DNA of 64,000 bases from Kappaphycus alvarezii (taxonomy: Eukaryota; Rhodophyta; Florideophyceae; Gigartinales; Solieriaceae), in NCBI GenBank assembly GCA_002205965.3, contig NADL03000001.1, positions 1,302,001 through 1,366,000 of the forward strand, in the 5' to 3' direction. Of the stretch, positions 22,060 through 34,355 are shown piece by piece. Each line of letters opens with the position of its first letter. Positions within the stretch are counted from its first letter, which is position 1. A program made the translations under genes and the position numbers. Under the pieces are notes generated by a model that did not search any database, was not told the origin of the DNA, and saw nothing but the letters and a program-made list of their open reading frames with translations.

Positions 22060-25000
22060 TTGGTCTCAAAGTCTTTTAGTCAAGTAAAAAGGGCACAAAG
22101 TCTGAAAAATTCAACACTTTTCGTTTCGTTCATCCATCTTCTCCATCCAAGAACGACTTGGTTCGCTTCTTCAGTCCGTTCAGCCTGGATCTCGACCTCG
22201 CAACAGGTCAACGTTGCAGAGACGTTCTTCTCAGAGAGGCATTCCTGCTGTTTAAGCTTGGATCATGTAGTTCATGTGCCTCGAAAGTTGACAACAGCCA
22301 CAAGCATGGATACGCCTTCCCTTTCCATGAAAGATGTCCAAGCTCTTGTCGACCAGAGGGTTCAATCTCTCCTTGCTTCGAACAACTATTATCAAAGTTC
22401 TTTTTCTGGCGGTGGACATGGTACTCTAGCAAATGGAAACTCGGGTAATCGAAACAAGCATCCCAAGCCTGAAAATCAGAACCAAAGCACTGGTCGCAAG
22501 CGTAATCGCGATGATAATGAACGATTGATAAGGGTGGTCGACAGCCGCTCCGTTACGATTGTGACGAGTTTGGCCACTACCGTGGCGATGATTCTTGCAA
22601 TTTTACAAGTATCTTCACTAAGAACAAGAAAGATCTTTGAGCTGCTTCCGATTCAAGGTTCGGTGGCAATATTCCTAGATCTGGTGGACTTTTTTTTGGA
22701 CAGTCTCCGGCAAGCAACAAAGAAAGTGAGTTACGTTGCCTCGCGCGGAGCCCGTTCAGACATCCTCGAAAGTCAGCATGTTCCCAATCCTATTGTTGAC
22801 CCAGTATTTCCGCGCAGCGTTAGTGGAGCTCGTGCCGCCTCTGCTATCTGCAACGCATTTGGGATCGATTTCAATCTTCGTGAACTTGATTGCGAACCTT
22901 TTTTCCACGGCTATGGACACAAATGCAGCGACGCCGAGAAAATAGTGGGGATTTGGGACTTGTAGATCGCGGACTTGATTGGATTGAACGTCAAGATTCC
23001 GTTCTATATCACTCCAGGTGAAGGTTCCCTCCTTTTGGGTAACGACGTGCTGCACAAGTCGCAGAAACTCGGACCCGAGAACTCATTGGCTTCACCTCCG
23101 GGTGTTCGTAACTTATCTTCAAAACGCCTTGTCTTCTAAACGTACACCGAGCCAACCTCTTTTATAGATCTGGACGTAGTTCGAACTTATTTGTTCGTTG
23201 TTCCGTTTAAGACCTCGGCATTCAAGACTTACTTCAGCTGTCAAAGCTACTTCTCCGAGATAACTTCCAAAAAGAAAGGACATAAAAAGTCGCTTTAGAT
23301 ACGTTGACATCGCAAAACGCTTCGCAAACAAGCTTCATGGGTACTCACACCTACCTCTGTGCGATATGGTAAACCTATTTGAACGCGGTGGTGTCTTGAC
23401 CCCAGTATTTAAGAAAGCCTTGGAGTATTCAGTCGCCAAATGAACCACTTCTAAGGAGACTGAAAGGCCGTTGGAGCCCCGGAAAGTTTCATTTGGAAGG
23501 ATCTTCTCGAATTTCAATGATCATCTCCAAATCTATTTTGTCTTCTTCTCCGGCTTCGGAAACGTCCCTGTGCTCCATATAGCCGATGCAAACACCAAAT
23601 TTAACGTCAATTCGTTACTTTTCTCGCGAGAAATGGACAAAGTCGCTAGGCAACTTGAGATACATTGGATTCACGCAAATGGAGTCCCGAACAGGACCGC
23701 AGGTGATATCGAGTTCTTCAACTGCAAGCTTGGTGATGCTCTTCGTTATTTCGGAATCAGGTTTGATCCTCGCCCCACACGTCGCCATAACGGGCTTGGT
23801 GTCGTCGAACGCAAAAACGCCGTGCTTCATAATCTAGTTTAATGTTTGCTGAAAGACGCCGCACACTTCAGTACAACCGTGGAGTAGTGTGGGACAGAGT
23901 TGAAGTGTTGTCGCGTGCAAATTTCCTGAGTAATGTGCTTTACGGAAGTAATACAATGAGAAGCTTCGAACTTGCTCCGGGCTACACTCCTTCGATAATC
24001 GGCCTTTCTCAATCTGAACTATCTGATGTCGTACGAAAGGCTAACGAAGAGCAGGTTGCGAGCACGGCACTCAGGCTTATACGAAAGGGTCAGAAACCGA
24101 ACATAGTATCGCAATCTGATTTTAAGCGTGGAGACAAGGTCTACTACTTCAAGCGTGGCCCCAAGTTTGGAACATGGAAAAGTGGTTTCGTTCGCTCAAC
24201 AACAGCACATCTTGTGTTCATTTCCCCTAGCGAAGACCATTCAGTTAATTCAGTTAAATCGGTGAAGGCTGCATGTGAACAAATTCGTCGAGCCCCTTCG
24301 TCGAGTCTCTTGCTAGAACTCGATAACATCGATTTCATCCTCCCTCGCAGCTACTCAGTTATAGACGAGGACTTTCAGGATCTTGTCCTTGATTCTGCAG
24401 CTGAGACGCCTCAGATCTTCCTAGAGCTTGACACGGATACAGAGACACATCTTGGAGACTTCATTCGGGATGAGCCTGCTTCTCCCATTCAAAAGGATTC
24501 TCTACAAGAACTTGATCTAGCGAGCACTGATGAAATTGTCGAGATGGTGAAACAAGAGAAAGCCCTTTAGTCGCAGCAACATTCCTGACAATGTTCTTTG
24601 AATTCAAAAAAATTTTCGGGCATCAACCAGCCATTACTGGACATTTCATCCGATGCGATCAAGCTTTGCAACTCATTGTTCGGCACACAACATCATACCT
24701 CTAACCCATCGAGTAATAAGGATCAAGCAGTAACGTTTAATCTCTCTTCTTCCCATGAACTTTCTCACCCGGAAAAGGACGTCGTTTCCTCAGCATCCAA
24801 TCCACCAGCTTCGCTTCCACACCCGCTGCAATCTTCTGAGCAAGAGATGCCTCGCAATATGTATAAGTTCCTTGTAGACAAGCCATCCAGCGAATTCCAA
24901 CTGCAGTTCGCTCCAATATGGGTATTCGACAAAGCTGTCAAGGCAGAGAAGGATAATTATCGAATTATAATTAAGGATAAATAATTAAAGGCAGGGGTAT

Positions 25001-26491
25001 ACAAGGAAGTTGAATACAAGGCACTTCCCCCCAATGCAAACATCATATCCTCTCACCACTTATTCCAACTTCACTTCTTAGCCGGTACAGGGAAGTTGAA
25101 ACTAAAGGTGCCGCTTGGTACCACATGGTAACCGAGGCAAAGAGAAGGACACGGTCCGTACTGATTCTTCAAGTGCACAGTTCGGCGTCATCCGCGTCGT
25201 CCTTTCCACCGCCACCATCTTCAAATTTCGTCTTGCTAGCATCAACATCAAGCATGCTTACCTTCAAGCCGGTGATTTCCCTCGCAAAGTCTTCATGAGA
25301 CCTCCGAAGGATTGGGCTTCCTCCTCACGTATGCTCTAGAATGTTATCAAAACAGCATACCGACTCGTTGAGTCCCAGCGTCTCTGGCAGCTAGTTGCTG
25401 AGAAATGGATGAAGAATTACTTTATAGAACCCATCCATGGTCTGCCACAGTTTTTTGTTCGATACTCCATAAGCCTAGTTATCGCAAAAGTCGTTGATGA
25501 CTTCCTTCTAGCTGGAACTTCGGACGCTATCCATTCCTTCTACGATGCAGTCCGGAGGCGATTCATTGTCGGAAACTTCGTTTTCAACAAAGACCTGGTC
25601 TTCAATAGTCTTCACATCCATCAAGAACCCGATGGTTCCGTCCTCGCTGATATGCAAGAATAATTAGACATGATTGAGGCTCTCCAAATCGCCCGGCCCA
25701 TCGCAAGCAAACCTCGAAACCAGCCGAACCTGACGAGTTAACATCATACCAGGCACACGCAGGGGCTTTGAACTTCCTCAGCCATGGCGTTCTTCCTCAA
25801 GCATCTTTCACGGCGGGCTACATCTAGCGTCAAGTCGGTCGTGTCTTGGTGTCACATCTACTTACCACCAACTCAATGCTTGCCGAGCTCCGCAAACTCT
25901 CTCCGACAATCATCTTCCTTTCTCCAAAGTCCCTCGAAAACCCTTTATACCTTGCGTTCTCTGATGCCAGTCAATGCTCAGCTTCCTATGGTCAAACAGG
26001 ATACCTGTTAGGTATATTTCTTCCAGCGGGGGTGGGGATATCTTCCATGTCCGCGACTGGAGCAGCAGTAAGCAGGCAAGAGCTAGCTTCTCGTCAATCG
26101 GAGTGGAGATTCTAGCCACTCCGAGCTCTGCGGATCGGGCATCTTTATTCGCAGACCGCATCGAAGCCGCACACAAGAGTCCAGTGAAACTTCCTTTTGT
26201 CCCCACAGTCGACTCACACGGATTGTATTCGACAATCAACACACTTCATGAGGGAAATGACTATCGAATTCCCCAATGGTCTCCCGTCTTCGTGATTCAT
26301 TTGAGTCTGGAGAGATCATCACAATGCAGTGGGTCAGTGGTCAGCAAAATCTAGTCGACGCATTAACAACGCGCAATTTTGTTATGTTCCGAAAGGTTAA
26401 TGTGATGTCATCTGTTCTTCTAAATCCAGACATTATAGGTCACGCAAAGCGAGTCAAGGGAACGGCAAGCAATGTTCAAGGCAGTGCGTAG
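22060..26491 (+). mobile_element. Ty1/copia-type retrotransposon, internal region, frameshifted
   Basis: The order is gag, protease, integrase, reverse transcriptase, RNase H, the copia order. Gag: 22300-22680, with CDEFGHYRGDDSC in a shifted frame as a partial zinc knuckle. Protease: PFYITPGEGSLLLGNDVL near 23005. Integrase: 23330-24570, with HLPLCDMVN, then Asp in LHIADANTKFN or NDHLQI, Asp in TAGDIEFFN and Glu in LGVVERKNA; a long C-terminal region with KRGDKVYYF follows. RT: INIKHAYLQAG ... MRPPKDW (25230-25320) and the catalytic KVVDDFLLAG (25489-25518). RNase H: FSDASQCSASYG and MQWVSGQQNLVDAL. Several frame changes and stops are present. Whether these are real decay or sequence errors cannot be settled here. 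Confidence 0.65.
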
Positions 26492-26498
26492 GTATTTT

Positions 26499-27436
26499 TT
26501 ATTCCTCATCGGACACCGTTATCTTCTTCTTGGGTGTTTCCTTACGTCCCTGTGCTTCCAATATTTTCTTCTTCCTTTCACGTCGAATGGCTAATGTGCT
26601 TCTCCTGTTTTTCCTCCCTTTGCCTGTCTTCTGCTTTTTGAGCACTCTGACTTCCATCACCCTCTCCAACTCAAATGCATCTACGATATATGCCCTCAAT
26701 GGGATTTCTCCCAGCTTCAGCGCAAAATGCTCCGCACTATCGATTATTTTTCGTCTCACCTCGTCAAGGACAACGACATGGTCCACGGTCTCATCTATCT
26801 CGTCCCGTCCGTATATCCGTACAAGGTAGACACCTTCCGTCAGTCCTTCGAGCCAAGAGTCAAGGTCATCAAGCAAAGGCTGGTCTTCTTTCATCAAATG
26901 GTATCGTCTCATGTTCTTTACTAACCACCGCTGCGCATCCGCAAGGCTACGGGCTAAGATTGATACTCGTCGTAGGATATCTACCGACTCGTCTTTTCTT
27001 CAAAGGATCGGATCGCATTTCCTAAAGCAGCCCGCACGCACTCTCCGTGGGCTGAATGGCAAAAGATCGGCTGCTCTCTATTAATGAACTTCATCTTGCG
27101 TGTTCCTCTGTCCAGTGACCCAGGACCACCCAATGTAAAAAACTCATCCGGGTGGGCACTGCAATAGTCGTCGAGCCCTTCCATGTACGTTGCTCGATTA
27201 ATGGAAGATTGCTTGAGCTCAACCAGAGTTCCTCCCTCAATCCCGTCGCTTCGTGCTTCCAAGTCGCTCGTCACTACATATTTTATGTACGCCTGCTGCA
27301 TCTCGAGGGTGTAGAAGTCGACCTCCCAAAACATCTTACTCCCTCTAAACTTCTTGTGCGACGCGTAGTACCTGTCGGCACCGCGCTGACAAGACAAGGC
27401 ACACCTGCAATATTTGCAAGATAGAATTCCGAGCAA
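26499..27436 (-). CDS. unknown protein with cysteine-peptidase-like motifs and basic tail
   Basis: Two minus-strand frames (27436-26981 and 26912-26499) join into about 300 aa if one A is added to the A run opposite 26994-26997. The bridging sequence DILRRVSILARSLADAQRW is then open. Features in order: a Cys-rich start (SCKYCRCALSC), a mixed alpha/beta region, HGECVRAALGNAI (a possible Cys nucleophile in a helix), a hydrophobic strand GVYLVRIYG, then TVDHVVVLD (a possible catalytic His) and a C-terminal tail rich in K and R (KKQKTGKGRKNRRSTLAIRR). The C...DHVV spacing recalls papain-fold peptidases, but I cannot name a family. It sits between two retrotransposons on the opposite strand, so it may be transposon cargo or a passenger gene. 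Confidence 0.4.
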
Positions 27437-27943
27437 GGCAGACCTTGAGCGCCACCGTCTTGGCCGTCGTCACCGCGAGACTGCTCTTGAGTCTGATAGC
27501 TTGTATTTGAATAAACCATCCTTTGTCGAATAGCAAAAAAAACCCAAAATTGCTTTCTCAACCGACTTCGTTTGTGCTGCGTTCACCCTCCCGCTGTGGC
27601 TACCTTACAAACTCGATTTCCCCAGTTCCTTGCAGTAGGACTTGTAAGTCCGTATCGCCGCCAGGTTCTAGACAGGAAAACAACCGTTTGGTAAAGCATC
27701 GGAAGGAGGGCTACTATAGCACACCCGACGTGACTGACGTCAAACCCTTACGTCAGAGAAAATCAACTTTCCCAAGTTATCGACTGGATTCGATTCGAAC
27801 TCGAGACCTCTCACTGGTTTTTGCTGGTCTTGCCAACTCGGCCACAGTGCAGACCGATTCTTGCCGAACAAATTGGAAAACTTTATTTAAAAGTAAAAAA
27901 AACCAAACGCCACTGTGACTCTATCGACCAATAGGAAAAGACC

Positions 27944-28871
27944 ATGGAAACTCCTGGAATTACGGTAGAGGCTCTCGCACAAGCTGTAAGCGAACTTCAA
28001 CGTCAGCTGACAGAGGCCCATAATCAGATCTCCGCGCAGCAGAATCAGCTCAATAATGCTGCTCAGAAGGTAGGAGCCCTCGAGAATGAACTATTCTCGT
28101 CAGGATCAATACTGGTACCTCTAGTAGTCAAAATGAAAACAAGGCGCCCCAAGAAGAATAAACCGGGATCTTTCGGTGGGAAAGGGTCCGTCGGAAGCTG
28201 GTGCGTGCAGATGGAGAATTACCTTGGTGAAGCAGATGGGCAAGCTACTATGAACATTGCACTGAGCTATCTTCGGGAAATGCTCATGAATGGTGGATGG
28301 TCTATTCCAAGAGTGCGAGGGAAGGAAATTCAAACATGGAAGGAATTGAAGACTGCTCTCTCAATCGTTTTGAGACGATAAACAAAGAAAAAATCGCCCG
28401 AGACAAACTGGCTCGCTGGAAACAAGTCAAGGACGTTCCAACGTTTAATGATGATTTTAACAAAATCTTATTGGACATCCCAGACATTGGAGTAAAAGAT
28501 CAAATAGATCGATACTCACGCGGCCTGAAACCATACATTTGGAAAACCTTATGCACGAAAGAATACACCAAGCTTTCCGATCTTATGGGAGATGCAGAAA
28601 GAGTGGAAGCGGCGTACAGGCGTTCAGAACCCCTGAGAAATACCAAGTCCGGTGGAAAATTGCTGAATGGAAGTTCATCTGCCGGAATAATGGTCCTGTA
28701 CCGATGGAAATTGGAAACGTGGAAGTGAAGTCTGGTGTCGAGTCATCAAATGTGAATCTACAGAAGCTCGATAAGGTAGAGCGCGACAGATGCATGCGTG
28801 AAGGACTGTGCCTAAGATGCAGACAGAAAGGACACATAGCAAAGAACTGCCCAAAAGCCCGGAAGAACTGA
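27944..28871 (+). CDS. gag of Ty3/gypsy chromovirus
   Basis: It starts METPGITVEALAQAVSEL with a coiled-coil segment, followed by the capsid-like region (SWCVQMENYLGEADGQA ... FETINKEKIARDKLARWKQV). It ends with a CCHC zinc knuckle CLRCRQKGHIAKNC near 28809-28850. Three frames are used, with switches near 28360 and 28650. The product would package element RNA. The frame switches may be sequence errors. Confidence 0.7.
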
Positions 28872-28989
28872 TTGACGGTCCGCATTCAGTTCTAGATCAA
28901 AGAAATCTCATTCTTTCAACAGTAAGATCCAAAGAACTAGTTAGGCCACACCGACCCCAACCTTCCAACGCCACCACCGGGACTTCTTA

Positions 28990-29495
28990 TTGTTAAAGGA
29001 GTTATTTCCAATGGACCAGCTAAAATTCTCATCGACCCCGGCGGTGAAGTTAACTTCCTCAGCGAATCATTTTGCGATCACCATAAGATTAAAACCGAAG
29101 AATCAAAAGAACTTGCCGAAATGGCGAACGGTGTTGATCAAAAATTAATGGAAACACCGCGTCCTGTTATCGTCCAGATAAAGAAATACACTGAACCACT
29201 GTACTTCGCCATAAGTCCCCTGAAGAGGTATGATGCAATCCTTGGGAAGGAATGGTGTGGAGCCCATAAAGCGATTATCGACACCGCCGAAAATCAAGTT
29301 TCATTCAATTACAAGGATGAAAATTACGTTATCGAAGCCAATGAAAGGCTATTGAATTCTTTCGTCTCCGCAAATTCAATACTCACTGAAAAAAAATTAT
29401 GGGACGTATGCAGTACTTGTGAGACCCCTAAGTTCAAAGTCCTATTCTACGGAAACCTATTCCGGAGAGATTCAAGACATACTTACCAAGTATGA
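28990..29495 (+). CDS. retropepsin of Ty3/gypsy chromovirus, DPG active site
   Basis: It reads LLIVKGVISNGPAKILIDPG near 28988-29041, then GEVNFLSESF, and later RYDAILGKEWC, the usual second protease motif. In most gypsy elements the active site is D-S/T-G; here it reads D-P-G (GAC CCC GGC). The region continues into the linker before reverse transcriptase. Confidence 0.65.
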
Positions 29496-30961
29496 GGATG
29501 TATTCCCAAGCAGACTTCCAAAAGGCCTCCCTCCGAAGCGAAAGTATGATTTCAAGATTGAATTAGAAAAAGAAGCAAGCCCCAGAAAAAGGGTCTCTAC
29601 CGTCTTTCGGACAAAGAAATGGGGAGCTTCGCAAGCAGCTAGATGAGCTGCTGGAGAGTGATTTCATTAGACCGAGCAAGAGCCCGTGGGGGCTCCAATT
29701 CTCTTCGTGACGAAGAGGGACAGCTCATTGCGGATGTGCGTGGATTACAGAGCACTCAATCGGCTTACTGTAAAGAACAGTTATCCACTGCCGCGCATAG
29801 ACGATATCTTTGATCAGCTCAAAGGATCAAAGTACTTCTCTAAAATAGATCTGAGGTCAGGTTATCATCAGATCAGACTGGATGAATCTTCAATACCCCT
29901 CACGGCATTTAGAACTCGATATGGACATTTCGAATTTCTGGTATTGCCATTTGGATTGACAAATGCCCCAGCGACTTTCATGGGTCTAATGAACGACATT
30001 TTCAAAGATGTACTTGACGTTTTTGTTATCGTATATCTGGATGACATTCTTATATTTAGTAGGACATGGGAAGAACATTTGAAACACATCGCTGAAGTAT
30101 TAGAGATCCTTAGAAGGGAGAAGTTATTCGAAAATTGTCAAAGTGTGTCTTTGGTGTTAAAGAAGTTGAGTATCTTGGGCACTCATATGCCAGGAAGGAA
30201 TTGCTGTGGATCCCAACAAGATTAAAGCCGTCATGGAATGGCCGCTGCCTCGGAACAAACAACATCTTCAGTCGTTCTTGGGGTTGTAAACTATTATAGA
30301 CGGTTTATTAAGGGTTTTCCTTAATTTCGAACCACTTACCGAGTTGACAAAGAACGTTTGTTTTCATTGGACAGAAACTCAAAAAAATCATTTCAAACCC
30401 TGAAGAAAATATTGTGCAACGCTCCAGTCCTTCGAAATTTCGATTCAAGTCTACCGATCTATGTCACTACAGATGCTTCCCAATACGCAATTGGTGCTGT
30501 ATTGGAACAAGGAACCGCGAAGGACAAAAGCCAGTCGCTTTCGCATCCAGAACTTTAAATGATGCCGAACAGAATTATGCAGCCCACGAAAGAGAGCTAT
30601 TGGCCATTGTCGACTGCCTAAAGTGGTGGAGAGCATACTTGTATGGAACTTCTTCACTGTTCATTCTGACCACTACCCGTTGAGATACCTCGAGACACAA
30701 GATAATCTGTCACAGAGACAGGTTAGATGGTTGGAAAGATTAGTTGACTTTGATTTCAAGATTATACCCATCTCCGGGAAATCAAATATAGTTGCCGATT
30801 CCCTTTCAAGACAACCCCAGAATGCACCCTCACCCCACCATCGAAACAAAGGGCTACTCCAAGAAGTAATAATGAAGACATCTTCGGAATCAAACAATAT
30901 TACTGTTCCGTTTTTTGAATCATCCGAACTCGAAGAGCTTGTAAAGACTACACCTAGATGA
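29496..30961 (+). CDS. reverse transcriptase and RNase H of Ty3/gypsy chromovirus
   Basis: RT motifs are all present: [48 protein letters not shown] and the catalytic [11 protein letters not shown] near 30028-30058. RNase H follows with [39 protein letters not shown] and [14 protein letters not shown]. Frame switches near 30220, 30530 and 30655 can each be explained by one base in a short run (for example AAGGAC versus AAGGGAC). The element may therefore be intact in the organism. Confidence 0.75.
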
Positions 30962-32323
30962 AAGCCTCAAAGACGAATACAAAGATCCGAACGCACCTTT
31001 CCAAAGAAATATCGCTTTTGTTAAGACACGGGAAAATTTGCATACCAGAAGGAACGTTTAAAGCCAAGTTATTGCATGACTACCATTCGACTCCAAATAC
31101 TGGACACTTGGGAATATCCAAAACAATCAATAGAATATCACCGAAGTTTTACTGGAAAAACCTGGGGCTGATGTAATTCAGTACGTTCGCTCTTGTCATT
31201 GCCAGAAAGATAAGCAAGCCAACCAGAAACCTGCAGGGTTTTTACAACCTCTTGATCCCCCGAAAACAAAGTGGACGCACATAACCATGGATTTCATCAC
31301 ACCACTTCCCAAATCAAGGAACGGAAATGGTGGAGTACTCACGGTCGTTGACCGACTATCAAAAATGATAAGGATTTCGACAAAGCCAAGATTAGATGCT
31401 CTTCAACTGCCAGCCTTTTAAAGACCACATTACAGAAACCATGGAATCGGAAAATATCATTTGCGATAGAGATCCAATTTTCATGAGCAACTTTGGAAAG
31501 TCTATTCCCCTATTAGGTACCAAAATATCCCCTTCTTCTGCATACCACCCACAGACAGATGGGCAATCTGAAGTGATGAACCGAAAGATTGAGGAAATGA
31601 TTCGTTCCTTCGTTAGTTTCGACAAATCCGACTGGGACAAATACTTGGTCGACTTTGAAGTTGCCTACAACTCTTCGATTAACGCAACGCAACATTCTCC
31701 CCATTCTTTCTCAATTACGGAATTCACCCTAAAACTGTTCCTTTGGACATACTAGCCACAGAAAACCCAGCCGCGCAAACTTCCTCAAATATGCGAGAAT
31801 CACTGAAAAGGGCCCAAAACAAATAAAGGGTCGAACGATGCCACAGCATCTTATGTCAACAAAAGTAGGAGGCCTTCGACGTTCAAATTTGGTGATAAAG
31901 TCTGGCTTTCAACTAAAATCTAGCTCTGGAGGATGGCGCTGGATCTCGTAAACTTAACCCAAGTATTGTGGCCCTTTCGAAATATCTGAGAATATTAACG
32001 GAGTCACGAACCGCTTAATTCTTTCCCAGCCAATGATTGATAAGGGATTCACAATGCTTTCCACGCAAGCCTCCTTAAGCCGTACTTCCGAGATGAATTT
32101 GACCGAGAACTCCCACCGCCACCACCAATAAAAACGCAGGACGGACACATAGAGTACGAAGTCGAATCCATATTAGCACACGAGAAGCAAAACGGAAATA
32201 ACAAATATCTCATCAAGTGTAAAGGGTACGCAGATCACGAAAATCCTGGTTGTCGGAAACAGACTTCAAAACTGCCAAGAAATATTGAAGAGCTATAAGA
32301 ACCGGGGCGATTCTTCTTCTTAA
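30958..32323 (+). CDS. integrase with C-terminal chromodomain (chromovirus)
   Basis: The HHCC finger is seen as LLHDYHSTPNTGHLGI ... YVRSCHCQKDK (31066-31212, with a frame switch at the G run near 31165). Core motifs are ITMDFITPLPKSRNG, then CDRDPIFMS, and SSAYHPQTDGQSEVMNRKIE. The C-terminal chromodomain at about 32150-32300 reads YEVESILAHEKQNGNNKYLI, KCKGYADHENP and, after one base, LSETDF. With one extra A the frame ends at TAA 32321-32323, just before a polypurine tract (AAGGGGAAG). The chromodomain places this element in the chromovirus clade, whose integrases can target modified histones. Confidence 0.75.
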
Positions 32324-32330
32324 GGGGAAG

Positions 32331-32700
32331 TGATGTGACGAATATGCCCAGTAGTATCAATATGCCCAGTAGTATCTCGCCAATAGCCTCAAACGGAATG
32401 AGCACCGCAGAGAGGCACCAGTGCAACATAAGCACTGTAAGGAGACATCAGCGCAATATTGTACTGTAATCTGGCACCGACGCAACGCAAGACCACAGAC
32501 CAATCAGACGAAGCCATTATGGATACCTGGCATACTCCAGATACTTTCCAGACAAGACCAATCAGCAAGTGCTTTGTGCTGTCTCGCCAAGTGGATCAAT
32601 GGAACTCTGCCATGATGGGCAATACTGTCAGTCTCACGCAATATATAGGTGAACTCTCAAAACTTGTAGTATTACGCCCCTAGGCCTGTTCTTCTAGAAT
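32331..32700 (+). repeat. putative 3' LTR of chromovirus (5' boundary supported)
   Basis: It starts TGATGTGACG directly after the polypurine tract. Two perfect 18-bp tandem units (AATATGCCCAGTAGTATC) lie at 32341-32358 and 32359-32376. The 3' boundary is uncertain and no matching 5' LTR was found before 27944. Confidence 0.4.
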
Positions 32701-32720
32701 ACCTTTGAATTTAGTATTAT

Positions 32721-34123
32721 TTGCACCATTCATTGTCACTCTCGTTGAATGCTTCTCTATATAAACCATGGTCAGAAGCTCCGGTCTGTTCACCGGAAGC
32801 TTCAATTATCAGTTCAACCATCGATTACCTCTTGTGCGCCCAAACCCCGACAGACACCCTCTTTCGTCATGAGAAGGACGAACTCCGTGTCGTGCCTCCG
32901 ATCGTTCAACGCTTGGAGACTTTGGCCACCTTTCACGAAGATGTCGGCAAATGGGACGTCACTTCAGCGAGACAGTTCGTAAGAGACCGATTCCGGTGGC
33001 CTGGGTTGTCCCGTGACGGCACCGAGTACGTAAAAGGTTGTGATAGGTGTCAGCATGCGTTGTGATAGTTGTCAGCATGCGACAAGGCTGCAGACGTATC
33101 ACTCGAGTCTGAGAGCTCCTGTTACTGTACTCTTTGAGATCTTTTCGATGAACTTCGCTGGACCATACAAGCCTTTGAAGACTGGAAAAAGATTTTTTTT
33201 GATTTCCGTGGGACAAACGACTGTGTGGTCCATAGCTTAGGCCACGACGGATTCTACTGCCGATACGGTGATGGGGTTCATCGAGGAAGAGAATATAACA
33301 GTTCGGACCGCCGAAGAGGATCGTCGCAGATAACGAGACTCCGTTTATGGCGGGATCGGCACAACAGTACATGAAAGAGAGTGGAGTCGATTGGAGGGCC
33401 GTGTTTGCTTACGCGCCGACGGAAAACGGTCGCGCGGAGCGGATGGCGGGAACTGACAACCACGCGCTCAAAAGATCTATCGTACGCGGTGGGGGTGACT
33501 GGGCAGAAGCTCTCCCTAAAGTCGTTTGTGGTTTCCGCAGACGCGACTGAAGCGACGCCCCTTCCCCCTTCCTACTGATGTATGGGGTTCATCCGAGGAT
33601 GCTGGCCAGTGATTTGGTAGCATTTCTCAGTGACGCAGTTCCTTATAATCGGCTTGTTGAGACCTTAAGCGATCCTGGAACGCGGGCTGGTGGTGTGGGG
33701 AAATCTAGCGAATTCCGCAAGGCCATTGGAAACGTCAACAAGTTCGAAGTTGGAGATGAAGTTTTCGTGGCGCACGGTGCGGCCTTCAATAAGGGCCGCA
33801 AATGGCCGGCCTTCGATTCATATTTAAATGGATCGTCCCGAATGATTAAGGAGACCAACCACTGTACGAGTTAATGTCTTCCACCGGTCGCGTTACACGG
33901 AAGGAAATTCATGCGCGCCGGATTTTCCCATATACGATGAGACCTACTCATTTACTCATCTAAAGAGAAGCAAGAGTTTCAACAAAACAAGAGCAGTGGA
34001 ATCAATTTGTCGAGTAGTTTGAAGAGCAAGGACGGATAATAATTCATCGTAGAAGGCTAAGTAGTAAGGGAGCATGGGGAAACATCGTAGACGTTGTGAT
34101 TGAAGATTTGAACCTTGAGTAAC
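32721..34123 (+). mobile_element. fragment of a second Ty3/gypsy integrase
   Basis: It opens in the integrase zinc finger (ATFHEDVGKWDVTSARQF ... GCDRCQHA). It continues through core segments MNFAGPYKPLKTGKRFF, then YAPTENGRAERMAGT with the catalytic Glu region, then NVNKFEVGDEVFVAHG of the C-terminal domain. It ends in a basic tail (about 34010-34123). A CxxCQHA segment is duplicated at 33041-33082. RT and gag are absent, so this is a 5'-truncated, decayed copy. Confidence 0.6.
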
Positions 34124-34355
34124 TAGCGAGGAGCGCTGCTGCCTCTCTGACTTTTCTTATCCTCCGCTCGCGATCCTGTACGTACAAGGAGTTACGACAA
34201 GGACGCAGCTTCCTGTGCTTTCCTGCAGTCGCGAGCACCGGTTTCCGGGCCTCTACAATGGTTATGAATGAAGAATTATGGCCGACACATTCACGGAGAG
34301 CATGAAAAGGGATTTCTAAAGCAAAAGTTTCGCACGTACTACTGGAGGGTGTCCT

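Noticed and set aside
27785..27855. tRNA-like sequence on the minus strand (A box TGGCCGAGTTGG, B-box-like GAGTTCGAATCG)
   Set aside because: The anticodon arm cannot form (ACCAG is followed by a direct, not inverted, CCAG) and the T stem is poor. It may be a tRNA-derived remnant but is not a gene I can support.
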